Below are positions 7,090-13,610 of a stretch of DNA of 14,683 bases, piece after piece. The stretch is from Chloroflexota bacterium. Its GTDB lineage: Bacteria > Chloroflexota > Limnocylindria > QHBO01. The notes under the pieces were generated by a model. The model was given only the letters and a program-made list of their open reading frames with translations. It ran no database searches and was not told where the DNA came from. The stretch covers positions 1 through 14,683 of the forward strand of contig JACCWY010000054.1 of NCBI GenBank assembly GCA_013697395.1. Reading direction: 5' to 3'. A program made the translations under genes and the position numbers. The stretch's first letter is position 1, and each line of letters starts with the position of its first letter.

Positions 7090-7778
7090 GGCGTGCGGCC
7101 ATGGGGGTCGCTCTCGTCCTGGCGTTCACGGCGTGCGCGGCCCCGGTCCCGGTGCGCCCAGGCGCGACTGCGCCTCCCCGCCCGTCCCCGACGGCGACGC
7201 CCCGTGCGACGGCGTCGCCCACGGCCGGGCCAACCGACGTCGCGCTCCCCGCTCCGGGGCGGCCTTTCGATGCCGAGACCATCCTGACCGCCATGCGCGA
7301 CTCGCGGCGGCCCGGCGGCGTGCCCGACCAGCTCGAGACGGCCGCGATCGCATCGGCGTTGGCCGAGGCCATCTGGACCTACGACGGCCGGCCATGGACG
7401 ACGATGGCGGCGAGCGGTTCGTGCGGGGCGGAGACGTGCACGCTGGAGCTCGCCGGCGCCAGGCCGGGGAGCCAGGGCGACGACCTCTGGATCTTCGACG
7501 TGCGGCCCGCCGATGGGACGGTCGAGGTGGCGACTGCCGAGCTGCGCGGCCTTCCGGCAGACCTGCGGCCGTCGCTCGACGCCCTGGCTCGCTCGCTGCT
7601 CCCGGACGCGGCGCTGGAGGGGCTGCTCCTGACGAATGCCCGATGGCTTCCGCCCCCCGACGACGGCCAGTTCGAGCTCGCCTACCGCGGTGACGGCGAG
7701 GAGGGCTCCTGCGTGGTCGATCTCACGCTCGACGCGGCAACGCCGGCCATCGTGGGAGACCCGCCCGGAGGTTGCTGA
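7086..7778 (+). CDS. Lipoprotein of unknown function, translationally coupled to the S8 protein
   Basis: 230 residues. The N-terminus MRRAAMGVALVLAFTAC is a lipoprotein signal with lipidation expected at C17. A Pro/Thr/Ser-rich linker (about 20-58) leads to a globular region (about 60-230) with four cysteines (C113, C118, C209 and the C-terminal C230), suggesting one or two disulfides outside the membrane. Two aromatic-rich beta segments (DDLWIFDVRPADGTVEV and FELAYRGDGEEGSCVVDLTLD) point to a compact beta fold. I do not recognise the family. The start ATG overlaps the S8 stop by four bases and has GGAAGG just upstream, so translation is probably coupled and the protein may act with the protease-like neighbour at the cell surface; that partnership is inference. 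Confidence 0.78.
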   Translation: MRRAAMGVALVLAFTACAAPVPVRPGATAPPRPSPTATPRATASPTAGPTDVALPAPGRPFDAETILTAMRDSRRPGGVPDQLETAAIASALAEAIWTYDGRPWTTMAASGSCGAETCTLELAGARPGSQGDDLWIFDVRPADGTVEVATAELRGLPADLRPSLDALARSLLPDAALEGLLLTNARWLPPPDDGQFELAYRGDGEEGSCVVDLTLDAATPAIVGDPPGGC

Positions 7779-7789
7779 CCCTCGTCAGC
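7774..7789. terminator. Perfect hairpin across both convergent stop codons
   Basis: GCTGAC-CCTC-GTCAGC is a perfect 6-bp stem with a 4-base loop. The lipoprotein TGA stop lies in the left arm and the mec stop (TCA on the plus strand) in the right arm; only six bases separate the two genes. It could act in both directions, but neither side has a T tract, so intrinsic termination would be weak. Confidence 0.45.
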
Positions 7790-8207
7790 GGACCTGCAGC
7801 CGGACCTCCGTGCTGGCGCCATCGGCGATCCGCCACGCTCGCAGGGCGCTCTCGGGTGTGGCGCGTGGGTCCGAGAGGCTGGCGAGGAGGTAGAACGGTT
7901 CGGGGTACTGGGCCGAGCGCAGGTCCGTCGGCGACGGCACCGCCGACGTGTGGGTGTGCGAATGGAAGATCGCGACCAGGTCCACGCCGGCGTCCTCGAT
8001 GCCGAGGACGATGCGGACGAGATCGTCGGGGTGGACGTCGTATCGCAGCGGGCTGGCCTCGGCATTGCGGGCGGGATGGAACGCCGTCACGGTTCCGCTG
8101 GCGAGGTCGCCGGCGAGGAGGCCACACGCCTCGTTCGGGACCTCCGACCGGGCGTGCGCCAGGATCTGCTCGGCGATCGAGGGCGGGATGGTGAGGGCCT
8201 CGCTCAC
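7785..8207 (-). CDS. mec: Mec-type JAMM peptidase (CysO-cysteine hydrolase)
   Basis: 140 residues, the size of mycobacterial Mec. Known role of the family: zinc-dependent cleavage that frees cysteine from the C-terminal Gly of the CysO-cysteine adduct in the cytoplasm. The JAMM signature is complete: E26 (NEACGLL), then H82-S-H84, seven residues, S92 and D95 (HSHTHTSAVPSPTD). The start is GTG 8207, overlapping the cysM TGA by four bases (GTGA). An open frame continues upstream to ATG 8285, but those codons lie inside cysM in another frame and give a low-complexity sequence. Last gene of cysO-cysM-mec. Because CysO here ends Gly-Gly-Ser-Arg, the same enzyme is also the best candidate to trim the carrier to Gly-Gly. 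Confidence 0.88.
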   Translation of the reverse strand: MSEALTIPPSIAEQILAHARSEVPNEACGLLAGDLASGTVTAFHPARNAEASPLRYDVHPDDLVRIVLGIEDAGVDLVAIFHSHTHTSAVPSPTDLRSAQYPEPFYLLASLSDPRATPESALRAWRIADGASTEVRLQVR

Positions 8208-9154
8208 CACAGCAGCGATCCCTCGAGATCGTTCTCCAGCTCGTCCAGGTCCCGGGTCCACAGGTCGGTGGAGAGGTACTTCCACCCGGCGTCGGCGAGC
8301 AGGGTGACCACCGATCCGCTCTCCATCTCGCGGGCGACGCGCAGGGCGACCGCCACCGCCGCGCCGGACGACAGTCCGGTGAAGAGGCCCTCCTCGCGCA
8401 GCAGCCGTCGCAGGCCGATCACGGCGTCCCGGTTGCTGACCAGGAACCGATCGTCCAGGAGCGACTCGTCGAGCACGGGTGGGACGAAACCCTCGTCGAG
8501 GGAACGGAGCCCCTGCACCTGCTCGCCGGGCAGCGGCTCGGCGGCCACGACCCGGACGCCGGGCCTGACCCGCTTCAGGAAGCGAGCGACGCCCGTCAGC
8601 GTGCCGCCGGTGCCCAGCCCGGCGACGAAGACGTCGATCTCCGGTACCTGCTCCAGGATCTCCGGCCCGGTCGCCTGCTCGTGCACGCGCGGGTTCGCCT
8701 CGTTGCCGTACTGGTACGGCATGAACAGCAACGGGTCCGCATCGGCCAGGGACCGGGCCAGCCGGATCGCGCCGTTCGACCCTTCGGCGCCGGGCGAGAA
8801 GACGATCTCGGCGCCGAACAGCCTGAGCAGCTGCTCGCGCTCGGGGGTGGTGTTGTCGGGCATGACGATGCGCACCGGGTGGCCGAGGCGGGAGCCGATC
8901 ATGGCCAGGCTGATGCCGGTATTGCCGCTCGCCGGCTACAGGATCGTCTGCCCGGGCACCAGCGACCCGTCGGCGAGCGCGGAGTCGATCATCGCGCGCG
9001 CCACCCGGTCCTTGACGCTGCCGGTCGGGTTGTTGCCCTCGAGCTTGGCGTAGAGCCGGACTCCGGCGTGCGGGGCCAGGCGCCGCAGCTCGACCATCGG
9101 CGTATTGCCGATGGCGGCGACGAGGTCGGGTGCGGCGCCGACCGTGGTCGGCAT
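8204..9154 (-). pseudogene. cysM: O-phosphoserine sulfhydrylase CysM interrupted by an in-frame TAG
   Basis: Apart from one codon this is a complete 316-residue fold-type II PLP enzyme that would make cysteine from O-phosphoserine and CysO thiocarboxylate. Seen: GNTPMVELRRL, the PLP lysine K48 in NPTGSVKDR, PASGNTGISLAM for the substrate loop, GLGTGGTLTG for the phosphate, and the CysM-type segments LRSLDEGFVPP (Arg for the O-phosphoserine phosphate) and DAGWKYLST...LEGSLLW at the C-terminus. Codon 73 (8936-8938) is TAG where the family has Glu (ILEPxSGNTG), a single G-to-T change from GAG. The frame continues without any other defect, so this is a very recent nonsense mutation or a sequence error. 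The fragments (72 residues, and a possible restart at 8902) separate K48 from the rest of the active site, so neither should work. The start follows the cysO stop by four bases, and the end overlaps mec. Confidence 0.9.
8936..8938 (-). other. cysM: Nonsense codon (TAG) at cysM codon 73
   Basis: On the coding strand the bases read ATC CTG TAG CCG GCG AGC GGC. Homologues have Glu-Pro-x-Ser-Gly at this place, so GAG to TAG is the simplest explanation. TAG is also the natural stop of cysO, sufC and the M24 gene here, so codon reassignment is unlikely. Confidence 0.9.
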
Positions 9155-9158
9155 CGGT

Positions 9159-9434
9159 CTAGCGAGACCCTCCAGCCATGGCGGGCAGGAGGATGATGGT
9201 GTCGTCGACGCCGATGGCCGTGTCGAGGCCGTCGCGATATCGCACGTCCCGGTTGTTGACGTACACGTTGATGAAGCGGGAGAGCTCACCTTCGTCGGTG
9301 ACCCGGTCGCGGAGGGCCGGATGCTTGCCGAACAGGTCGTCCAGCGCCTCGGCAACGGTGCTGCCGGCGACGTCGACGCTGCGACTGCCGCCGGTGTTCT
9401 CGCGCAGGACGGGGGGGATTCGAACGGTGCTCAC
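9159..9434 (-). CDS. cysO: CysO-like ubiquitin-fold sulfur carrier with Gly-Gly-Ser-Arg tail
   Basis: 91 residues of MoaD/ThiS/CysO type. The match to mycobacterial CysO is good along the length: VRIPPVLRENTGGSRSVDVAGSTV, then RFINVYVNNRDVRYRDGLDTAI and DTIILLPAMAGG. In this pathway an E1-like enzyme adenylates the terminal Gly and a rhodanese or other donor makes a thiocarboxylate that delivers sulfur to CysM. Here the Gly-Gly (88-89) is followed by Ser90-Arg91 before TAG, so the carrier would be inactive until these are removed, as in the QbsE and HcyS systems. The start is GTG 9434 with no Shine-Dalgarno; a TAGAAT hexamer 6 bases upstream suggests a leaderless mRNA. cysM follows by four bases and mec overlaps cysM, so this is a three-gene operon. 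Confidence 0.9.
   Translation of the reverse strand: MSTVRIPPVLRENTGGSRSVDVAGSTVAEALDDLFGKHPALRDRVTDEGELSRFINVYVNNRDVRYRDGLDTAIGVDDTIILLPAMAGGSR
9168..9173 (-). promoter_or_regulatory. Ribosome binding site of cysM inside the CysO Gly-Gly codons
   Basis: GGAGGG, the best Shine-Dalgarno match before cysM, consists of the codons GGA GGG for the functional Gly88-Gly89 tail of CysO. It lies 13 bases from the cysM ATG, rather far, so coupling to cysO translation probably helps. Confidence 0.5.
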
Positions 9435-9440
9435 GCGTCG

Positions 9441-9446
9441 ATTCTA
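9441..9446 (-). promoter_or_regulatory. Possible -10 element (TAGAAT) of the cysO-cysM-mec operon
   Basis: TAGAAT on the minus strand lies 6 bases before the GTG start at 9434, placing the predicted transcript start at the start codon. It lies in the 66-base gap after the preceding gene's stop. No good -35 was found. Confidence 0.45.
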
Positions 9447-9500
9447 TTCGAGCGAGGGGTCGGCGACAGACTCAGGCGATCCTGCCCGACTCGCGGCGCC

Positions 9501-10601
9501 TCAGCACAGATCCTCCGTCGGGAGATCAGGCACGTGCTCCACCTCCCGGACTTCGATGTCCGTGCCCGGCCCGAGCTCCACCTCGAGCCTGACGCTGTCA
9601 CCTTGGGAGCCGCCACCCTCGGTCCGATACGCCAGCTCGGTCGGATCCTGGAACATCAGCACCGACAGCGACCAGGGAGCGACTCGCGCCAGGCGATTGG
9701 CGCGGACGGCGGAGCAGCCGGGCAGCACGAAGGACCGATCGGCGTCGACCGCCACGTCCCGGATCTCCAGATCGCGGTCCGTTCGGTTGAGAAACAGGAT
9801 CTCGGCGGTGAATTCGCCGGCTGCTAGGGGGGCGACGGTCGGTGACGGAGTCGGTTGCGTGGGCGTTGGCGGGAGCGCCTCGGCCAACGCAAGAATGGCC
9901 GCGAACCGACAGGCCCGGACCTCCGCCAGCCGCCCAGGCAGGTCTCCCAACCCGCTCCGGTGGAGGCCAAGGGAGTCAGCCGCTTCGTTGACGTCGTCTG
10001 CACGTTCATCGCACCAAGCCCGGTCGACAGGATCCACAGCCAGAAACTTGTCAGTCTGCTCTTCAGCAAGTGCCACAACCCCGGAGTCGCGCCAGTATCG
10101 GTCTGCAAGCCGGCATGCCAGCGTGTATTCGGCCGGATCGTCGCCTGGTGCCTCCGAGAAGGTCTCAGTGCCGGCGCGCTCCTGCCGTCCGAGACCCAGC
10201 AGCGTGATGGCCGGCGCCAGCAGCGTGTCGCGATTCTTCTCGTCGTAGCACCAGTCCCAAAGCGGATCGGGGATTCCCCACAGCTCGAACGCGAGCCGAC
10301 AAGCGATCGGCCAGCGGGGATCGGTCTCGAAGGCCTCTCGGTCGTCCTCGGAGTAGAACGCCATGCCAAGCCACCGTGCTCCGGCCTGCCCCACCTGGAA
10401 GCGGGGGTTCGATGCCACGTCCGACCTGCACCATGCCTCGGCTTCCTGCCCCGCATTGGCGGGCGCCTGAGGAGCCTGGGTATCGCCAGATGTTGTGCCC
10501 CAGACGCCGGGTCCGCCGGGGATGAAACCGATCAGGACCGCAGCGAGAACGATGACCCCGACCATCGCGAGCGGAATCACGAAGGTGTAACCCCTCACCA
10601 C
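9501..10601 (-). CDS. Membrane-anchored protein with three WC/ACR helical repeats, unknown function
   Basis: 366 residues; I do not recognise the family. One transmembrane helix (about 6-28) probably anchors a large outside part. Residues 50-240 hold three diverged helical units, each opening with Trp-Cys and closing with Ala-Cys-Arg: W57-C58 to A100-C101-R, W117-C118 to A162-C163-R, and W196-C197 to A230-C231-R. The regular Cys pairs suggest one disulfide per unit. A Pro/Thr linker (about 244-258) leads to a beta-rich domain (about 262-366) with FTAEILFLNRTDRDLEIRDVAVD, one internal Cys (C296) and a Cys as last residue. The start is GTG at 10601 (10598 is an alternative); later starts would cut the membrane helix. 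It sits between the E1-rhodanese gene and cysO on the same strand, with its own 128-base upstream region containing a CRP-like palindrome. Confidence 0.8.
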   Translation of the reverse strand: MVRGYTFVIPLAMVGVIVLAAVLIGFIPGGPGVWGTTSGDTQAPQAPANAGQEAEAWCRSDVASNPRFQVGQAGARWLGMAFYSEDDREAFETDPRWPIACRLAFELWGIPDPLWDWCYDEKNRDTLLAPAITLLGLGRQERAGTETFSEAPGDDPAEYTLACRLADRYWRDSGVVALAEEQTDKFLAVDPVDRAWCDERADDVNEAADSLGLHRSGLGDLPGRLAEVRACRFAAILALAEALPPTPTQPTPSPTVAPLAAGEFTAEILFLNRTDRDLEIRDVAVDADRSFVLPGCSAVRANRLARVAPWSLSVLMFQDPTELAYRTEGGGSQGDSVRLEVELGPGTDIEVREVEHVPDLPTEDLC

Positions 10602-10657
10602 GGTAAGACCGATGCCTTCTCCGGGGCGAACGTGACGCGTGAACGGCGCACAACAGA

Positions 10658-10663
10658 AACTTA
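10658..10663 (-). promoter_or_regulatory. Possible -10 element (TAAGTT)
   Basis: TAAGTT on the minus strand would give a transcript start near 10651, about 50 bases before the GTG of the repeat protein. The CRP-like palindrome would then be centred about 41 bases upstream, a class II activator position. Tentative. Confidence 0.25.
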
Positions 10664-10684
10664 CACCCTTGGCACGCGGCTCCG

Positions 10685-10698
10685 GTGATCGCGATCAC
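10685..10698. promoter_or_regulatory. CRP/FNR-type palindrome upstream of the repeat protein gene
   Basis: GTGATCGCGATCAC is a perfect 14-bp palindrome. Its GTGA-N6-TCAC form is the core of CRP-family operator sites. It lies in the 128-base gap between the E1-rhodanese stop and the repeat protein start, about 84 bases before that start. No CRP-family gene is in the window, so the regulator is unknown. Confidence 0.5.
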
Positions 10699-10729
10699 TT
10701 CGAACGCCCCGGTCCGACGCGGGGAGGCG

Positions 10730-11872
10730 TTACGCTTGGGCAGCCACCCAGGCACCGCTCGCCGCCGCCGCGTGCTCCACACCCTCGCCGCATGCGGGGC
10801 AGGCAGGATCACGCCAGATGCGAACCTCGTCGAAGGTGGTGCCCATGGCGTCGAGGATCAGCAGCCGTCCGGCGAGCGTCTCGCCGACCCCGAGCACCAG
10901 CTTGAAGACCTCGTTGGCCTGCAGCATGCCGACGATCCCGGGCAGCACGCCGAGCACGCCGGCGACGCTGCAAGCCGGTGCAAGCTCGTCCGGTGGCTGG
11001 GTCGGGTACATGCAGCGGTAGCAGGGGCCCTCGAACGGCACGAAGGTCGTGACCTGCCCGTCCCAGCGGTAGATCGACCCGTGGACGACGGGCTTGCGCA
11101 GCTTCACGGCCGCGTCGTTGAGAACGTAGCGCGTGTCGAAGTTGTCGGTACCGTCGACGATCACGTCGTAGCCGCCGATGAGCCGCTCGACGTTGCCCGC
11201 ATCCAGCCGCTCGACGTGCTTGACGACGTTCGTCTCGGGGTTCAGCGCCCGAATCGTGAGCTCGGCCGAGTCGACCTTGAGCATGCCCACGCGATCCGCG
11301 CCGTGGAGCACCTGGCGCTGGAGGTTGGACTCGTCCACGACGTCGTCGTCGACGAAGCCGATGGTCCCCACGCCCGACGCAGCGAGGTAAAGCCCGATCG
11401 GCGAGCCGAGCCCGCCGGCACCGATGAGCAGCACCCTCGCGTCGAGCAGCTTGCGCTGGCCCTCCTGGCCGACCTCCGGGATGAGGAGGTGGCGCGAGTA
11501 GCGCCGCTGCTGGGCGGGCGTCAGGAGCTGCTTCGGCTCCTCCCAGGCGCCGCCCTGCTCCTTCCAGTGGCCGATCGGCGCCTTCATGCTGACGACGTTC
11601 GTGTAGCCCATCTGCGTCAGCCAAGCGGCGGCGCGAGCCGAGCGGCCGCCGACGGCACAGTGCAGGAGCAAAGGGGCGACCTTGTCGGGCACCACCTCGC
11701 CGATGCGCTCTGCGACGTCGGCCAACGGCAGCAGCGTCGCGCCGGCGACGTGGCCGGCGTCCCACTCGCCCTGCTCGCGGACGTCGATGACGCGGTAGCC
11801 GTCTCGCGCGAGTGCGACCGCCTCGGCGGCGTCCACCTCGCGGAAGGGGGTCTGATCGTTGCTCATGGGCAT
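10730..11872 (-). CDS. Rhodanese-E1 fusion: adenylyltransferase/sulfurtransferase (MoeZ/MoeB/ThiF family)
   Basis: 380 residues. An N-terminal rhodanese domain (about 10-112) carries YRVIDVREQGEWDAGHVAGA and the persulfide Cys C72 in CAVGGRS. The E1 domain (about 118-362) has the ATP loop GAGGLGSP (151-158), VDDDVVDESNLQRQ (174-187), candidate adenylate-transfer Cys C301 (PACSVAG), and the zinc pairs C284/C287 and C358/C361. Family role: activate the Gly-Gly tail of a small sulfur carrier with ATP and load sulfur on it. CysO, 1.3 kb downstream, is the obvious substrate; MoaD is possible too. In MoeZ and MOCS3 the rhodanese is C-terminal, so the order here is reversed. SufU ends 31 bases upstream, so it probably belongs to the suf operon. 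AAGGA lies 8 bases from ATG 11872; GGAG lies 6 bases from a second ATG at 11866, equally possible. Confidence 0.9.
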   Translation of the reverse strand: MPMSNDQTPFREVDAAEAVALARDGYRVIDVREQGEWDAGHVAGATLLPLADVAERIGEVVPDKVAPLLLHCAVGGRSARAAAWLTQMGYTNVVSMKAPIGHWKEQGGAWEEPKQLLTPAQQRRYSRHLLIPEVGQEGQRKLLDARVLLIGAGGLGSPIGLYLAASGVGTIGFVDDDVVDESNLQRQVLHGADRVGMLKVDSAELTIRALNPETNVVKHVERLDAGNVERLIGGYDVIVDGTDNFDTRYVLNDAAVKLRKPVVHGSIYRWDGQVTTFVPFEGPCYRCMYPTQPPDELAPACSVAGVLGVLPGIVGMLQANEVFKLVLGVGETLAGRLLILDAMGTTFDEVRIWRDPACPACGEGVEHAAAASGAWVAAQA

Positions 11873-11903
11873 CTCCGGAGTCCTTGATGCGTTTGGTCGT
11901 TCG

Positions 11904-12326
11904 TCATGGCGCGGAGCCGCCGGCGAGGACCTCGGCCTCGTCCGGCCAGCGCGCCTCGGCGCCGATGACGGCGCCCTGGAGGACCTTGTACGAGAGCAGC
12001 GCGCACTTCAGGCGCGCCGGGCCGATCGGCACGCCGAGGTTCTCGACGACCTCCTTCGGGTCGAGCGTCCGAAGCTCGTCCAGCGTCTTCCCGCGCAGCT
12101 CGTCGGTCAGGATCGAGGCCGACGCCTGGCTGATGGCGCATCCGCGTCCGTCGAACGCGACGTCGGCGACCCGCTCCTTCGTCTCGTCGAGCAGCAGGGT
12201 CATGCTCATCTCGTCACCGCAGGTCGGGTTTGAGTCGGCGAAATGAAGGTCGTGGGGGTCGAGCACGCCCTTGTTGTGCGGCGCGCGGTAGTGCTCGAGG
12301 ATGAAGTCGCGGTAGAGATTGTCCAT
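11904..12326 (-). CDS. sufU: SufU-type Fe-S assembly sulfurtransferase
   Basis: 140 residues. SufU takes the persulfide from SufS through a zinc-bound Cys and passes sulfur to the SufBCD complex. The zinc ligands are visible: C36 and D38 in NPTCGDEM, C63 in GRGCAISQAS and C108 in RLKCALLS. The insert between the second and third Cys and the lack of a classical scaffold pattern fit SufU rather than IscU. It begins 9 bases after the sufS stop and is surely in the same mRNA. It is followed at 31 bases by the rhodanese-E1 gene, which links Fe-S and thiocarboxylate sulfur flow. Confidence 0.93.
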   Translation of the reverse strand: MDNLYRDFILEHYRAPHNKGVLDPHDLHFADSNPTCGDEMSMTLLLDETKERVADVAFDGRGCAISQASASILTDELRGKTLDELRTLDPKEVVENLGVPIGPARLKCALLSYKVLQGAVIGAEARWPDEAEVLAGGSAP

Positions 12327-12335
12327 TGGGCTCTC

Positions 12336-13595
12336 TCAGGCAGCCCTGAAGAGCTGCTGCGTGGCGTGGATCGCCTCCGTCAGGCGCGCCACGTCGTCGA
12401 GGTCGTTGTAGACATAGAAGCTGGCGCGAGTGGTGGCCGGCAGGTCGTATCGAGCCATGACCGGCTGTGCGCAGTGGTGCCCGGCGCGGACCGCGACGCC
12501 GTGGTGATCGAAGACGGTCGCGACGTCGTGCGGGTGGATGCCATCGATCACGAAGCTGACGACACCGGCGTGCTCGTCGGGCGCGGACGGGCCGAGCACG
12601 CGGACGCCGTCGATCGCGCGCAGCGCGGACCACGCTCGCTCGAACAGGAAGCGCTCGTGCGCGCGCACGTTGGCCATCCCGATCTCCTCCAGGTAGCCGA
12701 TCGCGGCCGCCAGGCCGGCGGCCTCGGCGATGGCCGGCGTGCCGGCCTCGAACTTGAGTGGCACCTCCGCCCAGGTCGTCCCGGTGAGCGTCACCTTGCT
12801 GATCATGCTGCCGCCGGTCAGAAACGGGGGCATCGCCTCGAGCAGCTCACGGCGAGCCCAGAGCGCGCCGATGCCCGACGGCCCGAGCATCTTGTGGCCG
12901 GAGAGCGCAAGGAAGTCGATGCCGAGCTCCACGACGTCGACCGGCATGTGCGGCACGCTCTGCGCGGCGTCGAGGACGACGAGCGCGCCGGCCTCGTGCG
13001 CCATGCGTGCGATCTCCGCGACCGGGTTGATCGTGCCGAGCGCGTTGCTGACGTGCGAGACGGCGACGAGCTTCGGACGGCGCCCGAGGCGCCGGCGCAG
13101 ATCGTCGAGGTCGAGCCGGCCGTCGTCGGTGATGGCGACGAATTCGAGCGCCGCGCCGGTCTCGGCGGCGAGCTGCTGCCACGGCACCAAGTTCGCGTGG
13201 TGCTCCATCTCGGTCGACAGGATCAGGTCGCCCGCGGTGAGATTCGTCCGGCCCCAGCTGTAGGCGACGAGGTTGATCGCCTCCGTCGCGTTGCGCACGA
13301 AGACGACCTCGCGCGGGCTCGAAGCACCGACGAAGCGCGCCACGACGGCGCGCGCGGCCTCGAAGCGCGCTGTCGCGTCCTCGCTCAGCTCGTAGATGCC
13401 GCGGTGCACGTTCGCGTAATGATGGCCGTACGCATCGGCCAGCGCCTCGATCACGACCCGCGGCTTCGGGGCCGAGGCAGCCGAGTCGAGGAACGCCAGC
13501 GGCCGCCCCGAGCGGTGCAGGCGGTCGAAGACCGGGAAGTCGGCGCGCAGCGCCATACCGTCGAAGACGTCCGGCCGTGCCTGCTCGATCGCCAT
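12336..13595 (-). CDS. sufS: Cysteine desulfurase SufS (class II)
   Basis: 419 residues, full length for group II desulfurases. The PLP enzyme converts cysteine to alanine and carries the sulfur as persulfide. Seen: LDSAASAPKP at the N-terminus, EHHANLVPWQ with the PLP-stacking His (about 132), D209 and Q212 in LDAAQS, the PLP lysine K235 in SGHKMLGPSG, the catalytic Cys C375 in RAGHHCAQP and the substrate Arg R390 in TTRASFYVYN. The short active-site loop around C375 is the class II type that depends on a partner such as SufU, whose gene follows by 9 bases. It starts 15 bases after sufC with AGCAGGA upstream of the ATG. Confidence 0.95.
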   Translation of the reverse strand: MAIEQARPDVFDGMALRADFPVFDRLHRSGRPLAFLDSAASAPKPRVVIEALADAYGHHYANVHRGIYELSEDATARFEAARAVVARFVGASSPREVVFVRNATEAINLVAYSWGRTNLTAGDLILSTEMEHHANLVPWQQLAAETGAALEFVAITDDGRLDLDDLRRRLGRRPKLVAVSHVSNALGTINPVAEIARMAHEAGALVVLDAAQSVPHMPVDVVELGIDFLALSGHKMLGPSGIGALWARRELLEAMPPFLTGGSMISKVTLTGTTWAEVPLKFEAGTPAIAEAAGLAAAIGYLEEIGMANVRAHERFLFERAWSALRAIDGVRVLGPSAPDEHAGVVSFVIDGIHPHDVATVFDHHGVAVRAGHHCAQPVMARYDLPATTRASFYVYNDLDDVARLTEAIHATQQLFRAA

Positions 13596-13610
13596 CGGTC
13601 CTGCTGCCGT

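Noticed and set aside
8936..8938. TAG read through as pyrrolysine or another amino acid in CysM
   Set aside because: TAG ends cysO, sufC and the M24 gene normally, homologues have Glu here, and no recoding structure is evident.
7950..9053. 367-codon open frame on the plus strand
   Set aside because: It is antisense to mec and cysM. It is tempting because cysM is broken, but its translation is Ser/Arg-rich with no motif.
10704..10730. Hairpin just after the rhodanese-E1 stop as an intrinsic terminator
   Set aside because: ACGCCCC pairs with GGGGaGGCGT only with a bulge, and no T tract follows on the minus strand; too weak to call.
10685..11887. 400-codon open frame on the plus strand
   Set aside because: It is antisense to the rhodanese-E1 gene and has no domain pattern.
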